A DNA stretch of 11,428 bases from Akkermansia muciniphila. GTDB lineage: Bacteria > Verrucomicrobiota > Verrucomicrobiia > Verrucomicrobiales > V1-33. How positions within the stretch are numbered: position 1 is the first letter of the stretch; each line of letters starts with the position of its first letter. The notes under the pieces were generated by a model. The model had not been told where the DNA came from and made no database searches. It saw only the letters and a program-made list of their open reading frames with translations. Shown piece by piece: positions 1-7,377 of the stretch. A program made the position numbers and the translations under genes. The stretch covers positions 1 to 11,428 of the forward strand of contig CALQKQ020000066.1 of the NCBI GenBank assembly GCA_943331195.2, written 5' to 3'.

Positions 1-843
1 CCTGGCATTTGGTCGGAGGAGCAGGTGGAGGGTTGGAAAAAGGTGACGGGGGCGGTGCATGAGGAGGGGGGCTTGATCTTGCTGCAGTTGTGGCATGTGG
101 GGCGGGTGTCGGATCCTTATTATTTGGCTGGGGCGCAGCCGGTGGCGCCTAGCGCGATTGCGGCGAAGGGGCATGTGAGTTTGATGCGGCCGGAGAAGGC
201 GTATGAGGTGCCGCGGGCGCTGGAGTTGGGGGAGTTGCCGGGGATTATTGAGGCGTCTCGCCGGGGAGCGGAGTTGGCGCAGCGGGCGGGGTTTGATGGG
301 GTGGAGATCCACGGGGCCAACGGGTATTTGTTGGATCAGTTTTTGCAGGATTCGACAAATCAGCGCAGCGATGAGTATGGTGGTTCGGTGGAAAACCGGG
401 CGCGGCTGATGTTGGAGGCGGTGGATGCGGCGATTGGGGTGTATGGGGCGGATCGGGTGGGCTTGCATTTGTCGCCGCGGGGGGATGCGCACGACATGGG
501 GGACTCGGATGCGGCGGGCACGTTTGGCTATGTGGCGCGGGAAGCGGGGCGCCGCGGGCTGGCCTTTCTTTGTGCGCGGGAGCACCATGCGGCACCGGCT
601 TTGGGGCCGCAATTGAAGCAGCAATTTGGGGGGGTGTTCATTGCTAACGAGCAGTTTACGCAGGCGAGTGCGGAAGCGGCGATTGCGGCGGGGGAGGCGG
701 ACGCGGTGGCGTGGGGGCAGGCGTTTATTGCCAATCCTGATTTGCCGCGGCGCTTTTTGGAGGGGGCGGCGCTGAATGTGCCGCAGCCGCAAACCTTTTA
801 TGGCCAGGGGCCGGAAGGCTATACGGACTACCCGGCGCTCTGA
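1..843 (+). CDS. Old yellow enzyme-type NADH:flavin oxidoreductase / ene reductase (5' partial)
   Basis: FMN-dependent reductase of the OYE/NemA family, which reduces activated C=C bonds or nitro groups with NAD(P)H, probably in the cytoplasm. The reading frame is open from base 1 and begins PGIWSEEQVEGWKKV, a mid-family stretch, so the true start lies upstream; the GTG at 25 is internal. LQLWHVGRVS comes near the start. HGANGYLLDQFL (about 310-345) supplies the His/Asn pair that holds the substrate and the Tyr two residues later; NQRSDEYGGSVENR follows. The protein ends GYTDYPAL, as E. coli NemA does. Two positions that are Arg in NemA, PETN reductase and OYE1, and contact FMN there, differ here: His at 466-468 (LHLSP) and Gln at 718-720 (WGQAFIANPDL). 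This may be a subfamily trait. About 280 residues are present of a usual 350-370. A strong terminator follows. The family is certain; the substrate is unknown. Confidence 0.93.
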   Translation, partial: PGIWSEEQVEGWKKVTGAVHEEGGLILLQLWHVGRVSDPYYLAGAQPVAPSAIAAKGHVSLMRPEKAYEVPRALELGELPGIIEASRRGAELAQRAGFDGVEIHGANGYLLDQFLQDSTNQRSDEYGGSVENRARLMLEAVDAAIGVYGADRVGLHLSPRGDAHDMGDSDAAGTFGYVAREAGRRGLAFLCAREHHAAPALGPQLKQQFGGVFIANEQFTQASAEAAIAAGEADAVAWGQAFIANPDLPRRFLEGAALNVPQPQTFYGQGPEGYTDYPAL

Positions 844-863
844 GGTCGGGGCGGCGTGGAATG

Positions 864-893
864 ACCCAGGAACCGCGCGGTTCCTGGGTTTTT
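864..893 (+). terminator. Intrinsic terminator after the ene reductase gene
   Basis: A perfect 26-base palindrome (864-889) with an 11-bp stem, ACCCAGGAACC against GGTTCCTGGGT, around GCGC, runs into a T tract at 889-893. It begins 21 bases after the reductase stop codon, so it should end that transcript and separate it from the phospholipase gene. Confidence 0.85.
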
Positions 894-901
894 GCTATAT
901 A
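893..901 (+). promoter_or_regulatory. Candidate extended -10 element upstream of the phospholipase gene
   Basis: TGCTATATA directly follows the terminator T tract and resembles an extended -10 box (TGnTATAAT). It would give a leader of roughly 75 bases before the ATG at 982. No clear -35 box is visible and the site overlaps the terminator tail, so this is only a candidate. The rest of the gap (902-981) is G-rich, with no other recognisable site. Confidence 0.25.
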
Positions 902-981
902 GAAGGGATGGGGGTGGGGGGAGCACAAAGAGATTGCCTGCGGGGCTGGCCTGGCGGAGTTTGGGGCAACCCTGCTGACTT

Positions 982-3423
982 ATGACTAACGATACCCGCC
1001 GCGACTTTCTTAAAAAGGCTTTGCTGCTCGCTGCTGGCGGGGGTGGGGCGGCGGCCTTTAGCGAGGCCATTGGGAAGGCCTTGGCGATCGATCCGGTGCC
1101 GGGCAGCACGTTTTTGGATGCGGAGCACGTGGTGATCTTGATGCAGGAGAACCGGAGTTTTGATCACTTGTTTGGTCGCCTGCAGGGGGTGCGGGGTTTC
1201 AATGATCCGCGGGCGATTACCTTGCCGGACGGCTTGCCAGTGTGGTGTCAGAGCAACGCGGCGGGGCAGACGTATGTGCCGTTTCCCTTGGATTTGCAGG
1301 GCAGCAAGGCCACGTGGATGAGTTGTTTGCCGCACTCGTGGACGGACCAGGCGGCGGCGCGGCACGAGGGGCGTCACGATCGGTGGCTGGTGGCGAAAGC
1401 GTCGGGGGTCAAGGAATACGCGGAGATGCCGCTGACGTTGGGCTATTATGACCGGCGCGACTTGCCGTTTCACTATGGGTTCGCCGACGCCTTTACGGTG
1501 TGCGATCAGGCGTTTTGTTCCTCGTTGACGGGTACAACGGCGAATCGGCTCTACTTGTGGAGTGGGACGATCCGCCCGGAGCGGGATCCGGCGAGTGCTG
1601 CGCACATCAACAATGGGGACACCGACTATGACCGCGAGGTGAGCTGGACGAGTTTTCCGGAGCGCTTGGAGGAGGCGGGCATTTCCTGGCGGGTTTATCA
1701 AAATGAGATCAGCCTAGCCAGTGGGCTGGGGGGGGAGGAGGACGCGTGGTTGAGCAATTTCACGGACAATCCGCTGGAGTGGTTTCGGCAATACCATGTG
1801 CGCGCGGCGGCACCGCATCGGGCGTGGTTGGAGCGGCGCGAGGGGGAATTGCTTCAGGTGGTGGCGGCAGGGGAGGCTGGCGCGGCGAAGGCGGTGGAGG
1901 AGTTGGCGCGGGTGCGGCGGGATTTGGCGGCGGCGGAGGATTTTGCGGGGTTGTCGGGGCGAGCGCAGGCCTTGCACCAGCGGGCGTTCACGACCAATGC
2001 GGGAGACCCGGGGCATCGCGAGCTCAGCGCTTTTACGTGGCAGGAGGGGGAGCAAGTTCACCGGATGAACGTGCCTGCGGGGGATGTGCTCTATCAATTT
2101 CGCGCGGATGTGGCGGGGGGGCAGTTGCCGGCGGTTTCGTGGCTGGTGGCGCCGCAGCATTTCTCGGATCACCCGAGTTCGCCGTGGTATGGCAGTTGGT
2201 ATTTAGCGGAGGCGCTGGGAATCTTGACGAAAAATCCGGCGGTGTGGCAGAAGACGATTTTCATTTTGTGCTATGATGAAAACGATGGCTATTTCGACCA
2301 TGTGCCGCCGTTTGTGGCGCCGGCGCCGGGTCGGCCGGAGACGGGGGTGGCCTCGCCGGGGCTGGAGACGGAGTTAGAGCAGGTGGGGGGCGGGGCGGCG
2401 CCGGGGCCGATTGGGCTGGGTTACCGGGTGCCGCTGGTGATTGCTTCGCCGTGGAGCCGGGGGGGGCGGGTGTGCTCGCAGGTGTTTGATCACACGTCTA
2501 TTTTGCAGTTTTTGGAGGTCTTTCTTAGCCACAAGACGGGCAAAGTGATTCGCGAGACGAACATGAGTGCGTGGCGGCGGGCGGTTTGTGGGGATTTGAC
2601 GTCGGCCTTCCGCCCGTGGCAGGGGGAAGCGGTGCCGGGGCCGGGGGCGCTGGACCGCCAGGCGGTGTTGCGGACGGTGCATCGGGCGCAGTTTCAGCCG
2701 GTGCCGGGGGGCTTTCGGCCGCTGGGGGCGGGGGAGTTGGCGGTGGCGCGGCGGGACTTTCGGGCGCTGCCGAACCGGCCGCAGCAGGAGCCGGGGACGC
2801 GGCCCTCGGCGGCGCTGCCCTATGAGTTAGAGGCGGAGGGGGCGGTGGCGGCTGGGGGGAAGCAATTTGTGTTGCGGCTAGGGGCGGGGAAGGCGCGCTT
2901 TGGGGCGAGGGCGGCGGGGGCGGCTATTCATGTGTATACGCCGGGCCGGGTGCGCGCGGCGGATGGGGCGGGCTTGGTGGAGGGGCGGGCCTGGGCTTTT
3001 GCGGCGGCGGCGGGCACGAAGGTGGAGGGGCGGTGGGAGCTGGCGGACTTTGCAGGCGGGGCCTACGACTTGCAGGCGCACGGGCCTAACGGATTTTATG
3101 CGGCGTTTGCGGGCGATGGGGGGGATCCTCCGCTGTCGCTGGTGTGGGGGTCGGGGCCGGGGGCGGAGCCGGTGTTGCGGCTGCGGCTGGCGGCGGGGGC
3201 GGCGCTGACGGTGGCGGTGGAGGATTTGTCCTATCAATATGAGGCGCGGCGGGGTCGCGTGGAGGCTGGGGCGGTGCTGGAGTGGGAGTGGGCGCTGGGG
3301 GAGACGCGGGGGTGGTACGACTTTCGGGTAGTGGTGGAGGGGGCGCCGGGTTTTGCGCAGCGCCGGGCGGGCCGCCTGGAGACGGGTGTGGATAGCATTA
3401 GCGATCCGGGGATGGCGGGGTGA
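982..3423 (+). CDS. Tat-exported phospholipase C, phosphocholine-specific type
   Basis: Enzyme of the bacterial phosphatidylcholine phospholipase C / AcpA superfamily, expected to release phosphocholine or a related headgroup from phospholipids outside the cytoplasmic membrane. A twin-arginine signal (TRRDFLKK, residues 5-12) precedes a hydrophobic Ala/Gly stretch to about residue 36. Catalytic-domain signatures follow in order: VILMQENRSFDHLFG (51-65), SLTGTTANRLYLWSGT (181-196), VSWLVAPQHFSDHPS (385-399), YDENDGYFDHVPPF (431-444) and FDHTSILQFLEVF (502-514). A charged helical insert (about 278-335) is usual in the family. The C-terminus (about 612-790) looks like two copies of the small beta domain typical of these enzymes (DUF756). 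At 813 residues it is longer than Pseudomonas PlcH/PlcN (about 700). No ribosome-binding site precedes the ATG, which is chosen because the Tat motif follows at once. It converges on the permease gene 21 bases away. Substrate choice is inferred from family only. Confidence 0.93.
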   Translation: MTNDTRRDFLKKALLLAAGGGGAAAFSEAIGKALAIDPVPGSTFLDAEHVVILMQENRSFDHLFGRLQGVRGFNDPRAITLPDGLPVWCQSNAAGQTYVPFPLDLQGSKATWMSCLPHSWTDQAAARHEGRHDRWLVAKASGVKEYAEMPLTLGYYDRRDLPFHYGFADAFTVCDQAFCSSLTGTTANRLYLWSGTIRPERDPASAAHINNGDTDYDREVSWTSFPERLEEAGISWRVYQNEISLASGLGGEEDAWLSNFTDNPLEWFRQYHVRAAAPHRAWLERREGELLQVVAAGEAGAAKAVEELARVRRDLAAAEDFAGLSGRAQALHQRAFTTNAGDPGHRELSAFTWQEGEQVHRMNVPAGDVLYQFRADVAGGQLPAVSWLVAPQHFSDHPSSPWYGSWYLAEALGILTKNPAVWQKTIFILCYDENDGYFDHVPPFVAPAPGRPETGVASPGLETELEQVGGGAAPGPIGLGYRVPLVIASPWSRGGRVCSQVFDHTSILQFLEVFLSHKTGKVIRETNMSAWRRAVCGDLTSAFRPWQGEAVPGPGALDRQAVLRTVHRAQFQPVPGGFRPLGAGELAVARRDFRALPNRPQQEPGTRPSAALPYELEAEGAVAAGGKQFVLRLGAGKARFGARAAGAAIHVYTPGRVRAADGAGLVEGRAWAFAAAAGTKVEGRWELADFAGGAYDLQAHGPNGFYAAFAGDGGDPPLSLVWGSGPGAEPVLRLRLAAGAALTVAVEDLSYQYEARRGRVEAGAVLEWEWALGETRGWYDFRVVVEGAPGFAQRRAGRLETGVDSISDPGMAG

Positions 3424-3444
3424 GGCGGGGTGAGGCGAGGGGCT

Positions 3445-4824
3445 TTATTCGCCCATGTGCTGAAGGGCTTGGGAAGGGGGCTTCATGTAGGTGTGGGTGA
3501 GGAAGCTGAGGACGAAGATGGCGAGGGCGATGAGGGGGGCCACGGCGGCGCCTGGGGCGGTGGAGTTGAGGGCGGCGGCGACTCTGACGCCGACGAGGAT
3601 CAAGCAGACGACGGCACCGAGGATGGGGACGAAGAGGGGGACGTCGAAGCCGCCGATGGGTTCACCGGGGCGGCGCTTGAGGACGATGAGGGAGAGATTG
3701 ACGAGGGTAAAGACCACGAGGAGGAGGAGGACGGTGGCTTCGGCGAGGGGTTTGACGCCGCCGCTCAGGATGAGGACGGTGACGATGGCGAAGAGCAGGG
3801 TGATGGCGATGTGAGGGGTGCCGCGGCGGGGGTGGAGGGCCGCGAGGTGGTTGGGGAGGAGACCTTGGCGGCTCATGCCGTAGAGGAGGCGGGAGCCCAT
3901 TAGGTAATTGAGGAGGGCGGTGTTGCCGATGGCGAAAATGGTGATGCCGAGGTAGACGCGGTCGATGTTGGGGAACCAGGGGGCGGCGCGGTGGGCGACC
4001 TCCATGAGGGGGGTTTTGCTAGCGGCTAGTTCTTGCCAGGGGACCACGGAGACGGCGGTGATGGCGACGGCTAGGTAGATGAGGGTGGCGAGGAGCATGG
4101 CGCCGATGAGGCCGAAGGGGACGGCGCGGCGGGGGTTTTTGACTTCTTCGCTGACGTTGAGGATGTCCTCGAAGCCGATGAAGGAGAAGAACGTTAGGAC
4201 AGCGCCTTGAAGGACGAGGGAGAGGGTGATGCCGGAGCCGATGTGGTGGGGGCCGGGGAGGTCGGTGGGGGTTTCGAGGTAATTGACATGGCCCCAGAAG
4301 CGGAGGCCGATGGCGATGAGGAAGAGGAGGCCGCCGGCTTCGATGACGGTGCAGAGGAGGTTGACCCACATGCTTTCGCGGAGGCCGCGGAAGATGATGG
4401 CGCCGACGAGGAAGACGAGGGCGATGGCGACGAGTTTGATGGGGAGGGGGAAGCCGACGGCTTTTTCGAGATTTTCGGCGATGGCTTGGGCGCCGGTGGC
4501 CATGCTGGTGAGGCCGCTCATCATGACGGCGATGCCGACCATGTAGCTGAGGGCGGGGCGGCCGAGGGCGCGGTGGGTGACGTAGGCGGCGCCGCCGGCC
4601 TGGGGGTAGCGGCCGCCGACGCAGGCGTAGGAGAGACCGGTGAGGAGGGCGGCGACCATGGCGGCGAGGAAGGCGAGCCAGACGGCGTTGCCGAGGGATT
4701 CGGCGGCGCGGCCGATGAGGGCGTAGATGCCGGCGCCGAGCATGGAGCCGAGGCCGTAGCAGAGGACTTGCCAGCGCCCCAGGGTGGGGGTGAGGCGGGG
4801 AGGTGAAGGGGCGTCGGAGGACAT
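3445..4824 (-). CDS. APC-family amino acid permease, cationic amino acid transporter-like
   Basis: Inner-membrane secondary transporter of the APC superfamily, nearest in look to the CAT/YfnA group; the amino acid carried cannot be told. The chosen protein has 459 residues, beginning MSSDAPSPPR, with about 12 hydrophobic segments. TM1 carries the unwound substrate-binding motif GSMLGAGIY (26-34), and TM6 carries FFSFIGFEDILN (212-223), followed by the loop SEEVKNPRRAVP (225-236), a family signature. The frame stays open upstream to an ATG at 4992, but that 56-residue extension is almost all Pro, Arg and Ser with no family resemblance, and would overlap the divergent methyltransferase start; I therefore take the ATG at 4822-4824, with the conserved TM1 following soon after. 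It is the only - strand gene here. Its coding strand is C-rich, opposite to its neighbours, which reflects strand composition rather than transfer. Confidence 0.93.
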   Translation of the reverse strand: MSSDAPSPPRLTPTLGRWQVLCYGLGSMLGAGIYALIGRAAESLGNAVWLAFLAAMVAALLTGLSYACVGGRYPQAGGAAYVTHRALGRPALSYMVGIAVMMSGLTSMATGAQAIAENLEKAVGFPLPIKLVAIALVFLVGAIIFRGLRESMWVNLLCTVIEAGGLLFLIAIGLRFWGHVNYLETPTDLPGPHHIGSGITLSLVLQGAVLTFFSFIGFEDILNVSEEVKNPRRAVPFGLIGAMLLATLIYLAVAITAVSVVPWQELAASKTPLMEVAHRAAPWFPNIDRVYLGITIFAIGNTALLNYLMGSRLLYGMSRQGLLPNHLAALHPRRGTPHIAITLLFAIVTVLILSGGVKPLAEATVLLLLVVFTLVNLSLIVLKRRPGEPIGGFDVPLFVPILGAVVCLILVGVRVAAALNSTAPGAAVAPLIALAIFVLSFLTHTYMKPPSQALQHMGE

Positions 4825-4990
4825 AAGGGGGCAGCGTGTTCGCGGAGGGCGCGGAGGGAAAGGAAAAGCTGCGGGGGGAGGCCGATGTTTTGCGGGAGGG
4901 AATCGCGGCGGAGGGCTTGTCATGGGAGGAAAGGGCGGGCATGGGTGGGGTGGTCCGGCGCTGGTGCGGGACCTGGGACTTATTTTTTTC
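4825..4990. promoter_or_regulatory. Divergent intergenic region between permease and methyltransferase
   Basis: These 166 bases must hold promoters for the permease (leftward) and, unless read from elsewhere, the methyltransferase (rightward). I cannot pick convincing -35/-10 pairs. Two things are visible: a near-tandem pair, CGCGGAGGGCGCGGAGGG at 4841-4858, and a T-rich run (TTATTTTTTTC, 4980-4990) just before the methyltransferase ATG. The CATG at 4990-4993 contains an ATG on each strand; only the + strand one is taken as a real start. Confidence 0.5.
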
Positions 4991-6007
4991 ATGGAAGCTG
5001 CGGTATCATATCCGAGCCTGCGGGCCTGGCTGGAGGGGGAGGGCGGGGCGGCGCCGTTTTGGCGGTTTATGGAAGCGGCGCTGTATGATCCGGGTTTTGG
5101 CTACTATGCGCGGCGCATCCGCGAGGTGGGGGCGCGGGGAGATTTTGCGACGAGCGCGAGCCTTAGTCCGCGGCTAGGGCGGGCCATTGCGGCGTGGATG
5201 GAGGCGGAGGGGGCGGCGGGAGGATGCCGCGAGGTGATTGAGATTGGCCCGGGGAGCGGGCAGTTGCACTTAGCGCTGCGGCAGGCCTTGGGATGGCGGG
5301 GGCGGTGGCATTGGCGGAGTCATTTGGTGGAGCGCTCTGAGGTGTTAGGCCGGGCGCAGCGGGCGGCCTTGGGTCGGGGGCGGGCGCAGTGGCATCGGGA
5401 TCCGGCGGAGGCGCTGGCGGCGGCGGGGGGGCGGGCCTTGATTTTTTCTAACGAATTAGTGGATGCGTTTCCGGCGACGCTGTGGCAGCGGCAGGATGGG
5501 GAGTGGCAGGAGGTGTGGCTGGAGCTGGAGGGGTCGGGTCGGGTGGTGGAGGTTTTGCGCGCGGGGGGGGACTGCGGCACGAGCCTGGCGGCGGGCGATT
5601 TTGTGGAGGGCCAGCGGGTGGAATGTCACGAGGGGTATCGGGATTGGCTGAAGGGGTGGCGGCCGCAGTGGTTGGGGGGGACGATGTTGACGATTGACTA
5701 TGGGGAGCTGGGGAAGCGGCTTTATGAGCGGCGGCTGGGGGGGAGCTTGCGGGGCTATCGGCGGCACGAGCGGGTGGAGGGGGTGGCGCTGTATCAGGAT
5801 CCGGGGAGCGCGGATGTGACGGCGGACGTGAATTTTAGCGATCTATTGAAGTGGGGCGTGGCGGCGGGCTTGAGGAACGTTGCGCTGGAAAGTCAGGGGG
5901 ATTTTTTGTCGCGCTACAGCCGGGGGCGGAGCGAGGTGGACGCGCGCCTGGCGGATCCTGCGGGGGTGGGGGGGGCGTTTTTGTGTTTGCAGCAGCGTCC
6001 GGCCTGA
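4991..6007 (+). CDS. MidA/NDUFAF7-type SAM-dependent methyltransferase
   Basis: Class I methyltransferase of the COG1565 family. The eukaryotic member NDUFAF7/MidA dimethylates an arginine of a complex I subunit; the bacterial substrate is largely unknown. The 338-residue protein shows the family signatures in order: ALYDPGFGYYA (30-40), GDFATSASLSPRLGRAIA (50-67), the SAM-binding EIGPGSGQL (84-92), SNELVDAFP (153-161), TIDYGE (234-239) and RGYRRHE then GSADVTADVNFSDL (254-285). The frame is open back to 4784, but the 69 extra residues are Gly/Arg-rich and run into the permease gene on the other strand, so the ATG at 4991, just before the conserved N-terminus, is preferred. No Shine-Dalgarno is visible. 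Other genes of a pathway are absent nearby, so the context does not reveal the target. Confidence 0.9.
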   Translation: MEAAVSYPSLRAWLEGEGGAAPFWRFMEAALYDPGFGYYARRIREVGARGDFATSASLSPRLGRAIAAWMEAEGAAGGCREVIEIGPGSGQLHLALRQALGWRGRWHWRSHLVERSEVLGRAQRAALGRGRAQWHRDPAEALAAAGGRALIFSNELVDAFPATLWQRQDGEWQEVWLELEGSGRVVEVLRAGGDCGTSLAAGDFVEGQRVECHEGYRDWLKGWRPQWLGGTMLTIDYGELGKRLYERRLGGSLRGYRRHERVEGVALYQDPGSADVTADVNFSDLLKWGVAAGLRNVALESQGDFLSRYSRGRSEVDARLADPAGVGGAFLCLQQRPA

Positions 6008-6111
6008 GGTGGCGGTGGAGGCCTGGCAAAGCTGGTTGCATTTCCACTTGCTCCACAGGCGGGGAGGTTGTGGGGTGGCGGTCGCGCAGGATGGGAAATT
6101 ACTAGGCAGAC
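6008..6111 (+). other. lysC upstream region
   Basis: This 104-base gap separates the methyltransferase stop from lysC. GTGGAG (6015-6020) could pair with CTCCAC (6051-6056) across a 30-base loop, but no T tract follows, so it is not an intrinsic terminator. The AT-rich patch GGGAAATTACTAGG (6093-6106) lies just before the ATG. The gap is too short for a lysine riboswitch and I see none of its conserved cores. A promoter here is possible but not identifiable. Confidence 0.35.
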
Positions 6112-7338
6112 ATGGCCACGATTGTTCAAAAATTTGGCGGCACCTCGGTGGGGAGTCCGGAGCGGATTCGCCGGGTGGCGGAGCGCGTGCTGGAGACGCA
6201 GCGCGAGGGGAACCGGGTGGTGGTGGTGGTATCGGCGATGAGTGGGGTGACGGATGGGTTGTTGAAGTTGGCGCGGGAGGTTTCGGAGGAGCCGACGGAG
6301 CGGGAGTTAGACGTGCTGTTAGCCACGGGGGAGCAGACGACGATTGCTTTAGCGGCGATGGCGATCAATGCGCTGGGGGGCAAGGCGGCTTCGCTGACGG
6401 GAGCGCAGGCGGGGATTGTGACGGATGGGGTGCACACCAAGGCGCGGATCAGCGCGGTGGCGCCGGACGAGGTGAACCGCTTGCTCGACGAGGGTCACAT
6501 TGTGATTGTGGCGGGCTTTCAAGGTGGGGCGGCGGATGGGCGCATCACTACGCTGGGGCGCGGGGGGAGCGACCTCACGGCGATAGCCCTAGCGGCGGCG
6601 CTGCGGGCGGATCTTTGTCAGATTTACACGGATGTGGATGGGGTCTACACCTGCGATCCGCGGGTGGTGGGGGACGCCCGGAAGATTCCGGTGATCAGCT
6701 ATGAAGAAATGCTAGAGATGGCCAGCAGCGGCAGCAAAGTGATGCAGAGCCGCAGCGTGGAATACGCTAGCAAGTTTGGGGTTCCGTTTGAAGTGCGCAA
6801 CAGCATGAATTGCAACCCCGGCACCCTCGTTACTCAAGAAACCATGAACATGGAATCAGTTGTCATCCGCGGAATCAGCCTGGAGCGGGACCAGGCCAAG
6901 ATCACGATTACGTCGATTCCGGACCAACCGGGGTATGCGGCGCGGGTGTTTGAGACGATTGGGAAGACGGACATCAACATTGACATGATCATCCAGAACA
7001 CGGGTCGGGATGGGTTGGCGCGGATTTCGTTTACGCTGCACAAGGGCAACTTAAAGAAGGCCTGCGACGCTTTGGCGCCGGTGTTGGCGGAGATTGGGCC
7101 GGACGTGGAATTGGAGCCGCGGGATGGGGTGGCGAAGGTGAGTGCGGTGGGGATTGGGATGAGGAGTCACAGCGGGGTGGCGGCGACGATGTTTACGGCT
7201 TTGGGGGCGGCGGGGATTAACATTGACATGATTTCGACTTCGGAGATCAAGATTGCGGTGATTGTGGATGAAAAGCAGGGCGAGGAAGCTTGCCGGGTGG
7301 CGCATCAGGCTTTTAAATTGCACGAAGTGGTGGCATAA
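6112..7338 (+). CDS. lysC: Aspartate kinase with two regulatory ACT domains
   Basis: Cytoplasmic aspartokinase, which phosphorylates L-aspartate with ATP as the first step toward lysine, diaminopimelate, threonine and methionine. The kinase domain (about 1-240) shows KFGGTSVG (7-14), VVVVSAMSGVTD (37-48), LLATGEQT (69-76), GFQGG (135-139), TTLGRGGSDLTA (146-157) and YTDVDGVYTCDPR (172-184). Two ACT domains follow (about 263-330 and 343-408), the usual site of feedback inhibition by lysine with or without threonine. The 408-residue length equals B. subtilis aspartokinase II, a mono-functional enzyme with no homoserine dehydrogenase fusion. The ATG at 6112 fits exactly the conserved N-terminus; the only upstream purine cluster is AGG at 6104-6106. 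Base composition changes sharply near codons 224-253, where an internal start is likely. A cell-wall cross-linking gene follows 39 bases on. Confidence 0.97.
   Translation: MATIVQKFGGTSVGSPERIRRVAERVLETQREGNRVVVVVSAMSGVTDGLLKLAREVSEEPTERELDVLLATGEQTTIALAAMAINALGGKAASLTGAQAGIVTDGVHTKARISAVAPDEVNRLLDEGHIVIVAGFQGGAADGRITTLGRGGSDLTAIALAAALRADLCQIYTDVDGVYTCDPRVVGDARKIPVISYEEMLEMASSGSKVMQSRSVEYASKFGVPFEVRNSMNCNPGTLVTQETMNMESVVIRGISLERDQAKITITSIPDQPGYAARVFETIGKTDINIDMIIQNTGRDGLARISFTLHKGNLKKACDALAPVLAEIGPDVELEPRDGVAKVSAVGIGMRSHSGVAATMFTALGAAGINIDMISTSEIKIAVIVDEKQGEEACRVAHQAFKLHEVVA
6844..7338 (+). other. lysC: Candidate internal start giving a separate ACT-only beta subunit of aspartate kinase
   Basis: In-frame ATG codons 245 (6844) and 247 (6850) sit exactly at the boundary between the kinase domain and the two ACT domains. 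Initiation there would give a 164- or 162-residue regulatory chain. It is established that B. subtilis aspartokinase II and the Corynebacterium enzyme make such a beta chain from an internal start near codon 246-250. The surrounding DNA (6781-6870) is about 50% GC by my count, far below the rest of the gene, and poor in G, as expected for unstructured mRNA at a start. No Shine-Dalgarno is present, but neither is there one at the other starts in this window. Confidence 0.45.
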
Positions 7339-7343
7339 GGGGG

Positions 7344-7370
7344 GCGGACCGGAGCGCCTCCGGGGGCCGC
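7344..7370 (+). terminator. Possible hairpin between lysC and the transpeptidase gene
   Basis: CCGGAG (7349-7354) pairs with CTCCGG (7358-7363) over a CGC loop, and GCGG (7344-7347) with CCGC (7367-7370) around small bulges. There is no T tract, only GTCTTGT, so termination would be weak or factor-dependent; it may instead be a structured spacer within a two-gene transcript. Confidence 0.35.
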
Positions 7371-7377
7371 GTCTTGT

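Noticed and set aside
3424..3457. A bidirectional terminator between the convergent phospholipase and permease genes.
   Set aside because: Only a 5-bp GGCGA/TCGCC pairing with a 10-base loop is present, it overlaps the permease coding end, and no T or A tract follows.
3430..4806. Acidic + strand frames (3430-3903 and 4207-4806) across the permease.
   Set aside because: Their Glu/Asp/Gly-rich sequence is the antisense shadow of a transmembrane protein, and the permease has clear family motifs.
4784..4990. A 69-residue N-terminal extension of the methyltransferase.
   Set aside because: It is Gly/Arg-rich, overlaps the permease coding region on the other strand, and precedes a complete family N-terminus that starts at 4991.
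4825..4992. A 56-residue N-terminal extension of the permease starting at the ATG on the - strand at 4992.
   Set aside because: The extension is almost all Pro, Arg and Ser, has no membrane or family features, and would overlap the opposite start of the methyltransferase. Met57 directly before the conserved N-terminus is the better start.
6008..6111. A lysine riboswitch before lysC.
   Set aside because: The gap is 104 bases, shorter than the usual lysine aptamer alone, and no conserved core or terminator hairpin is visible.
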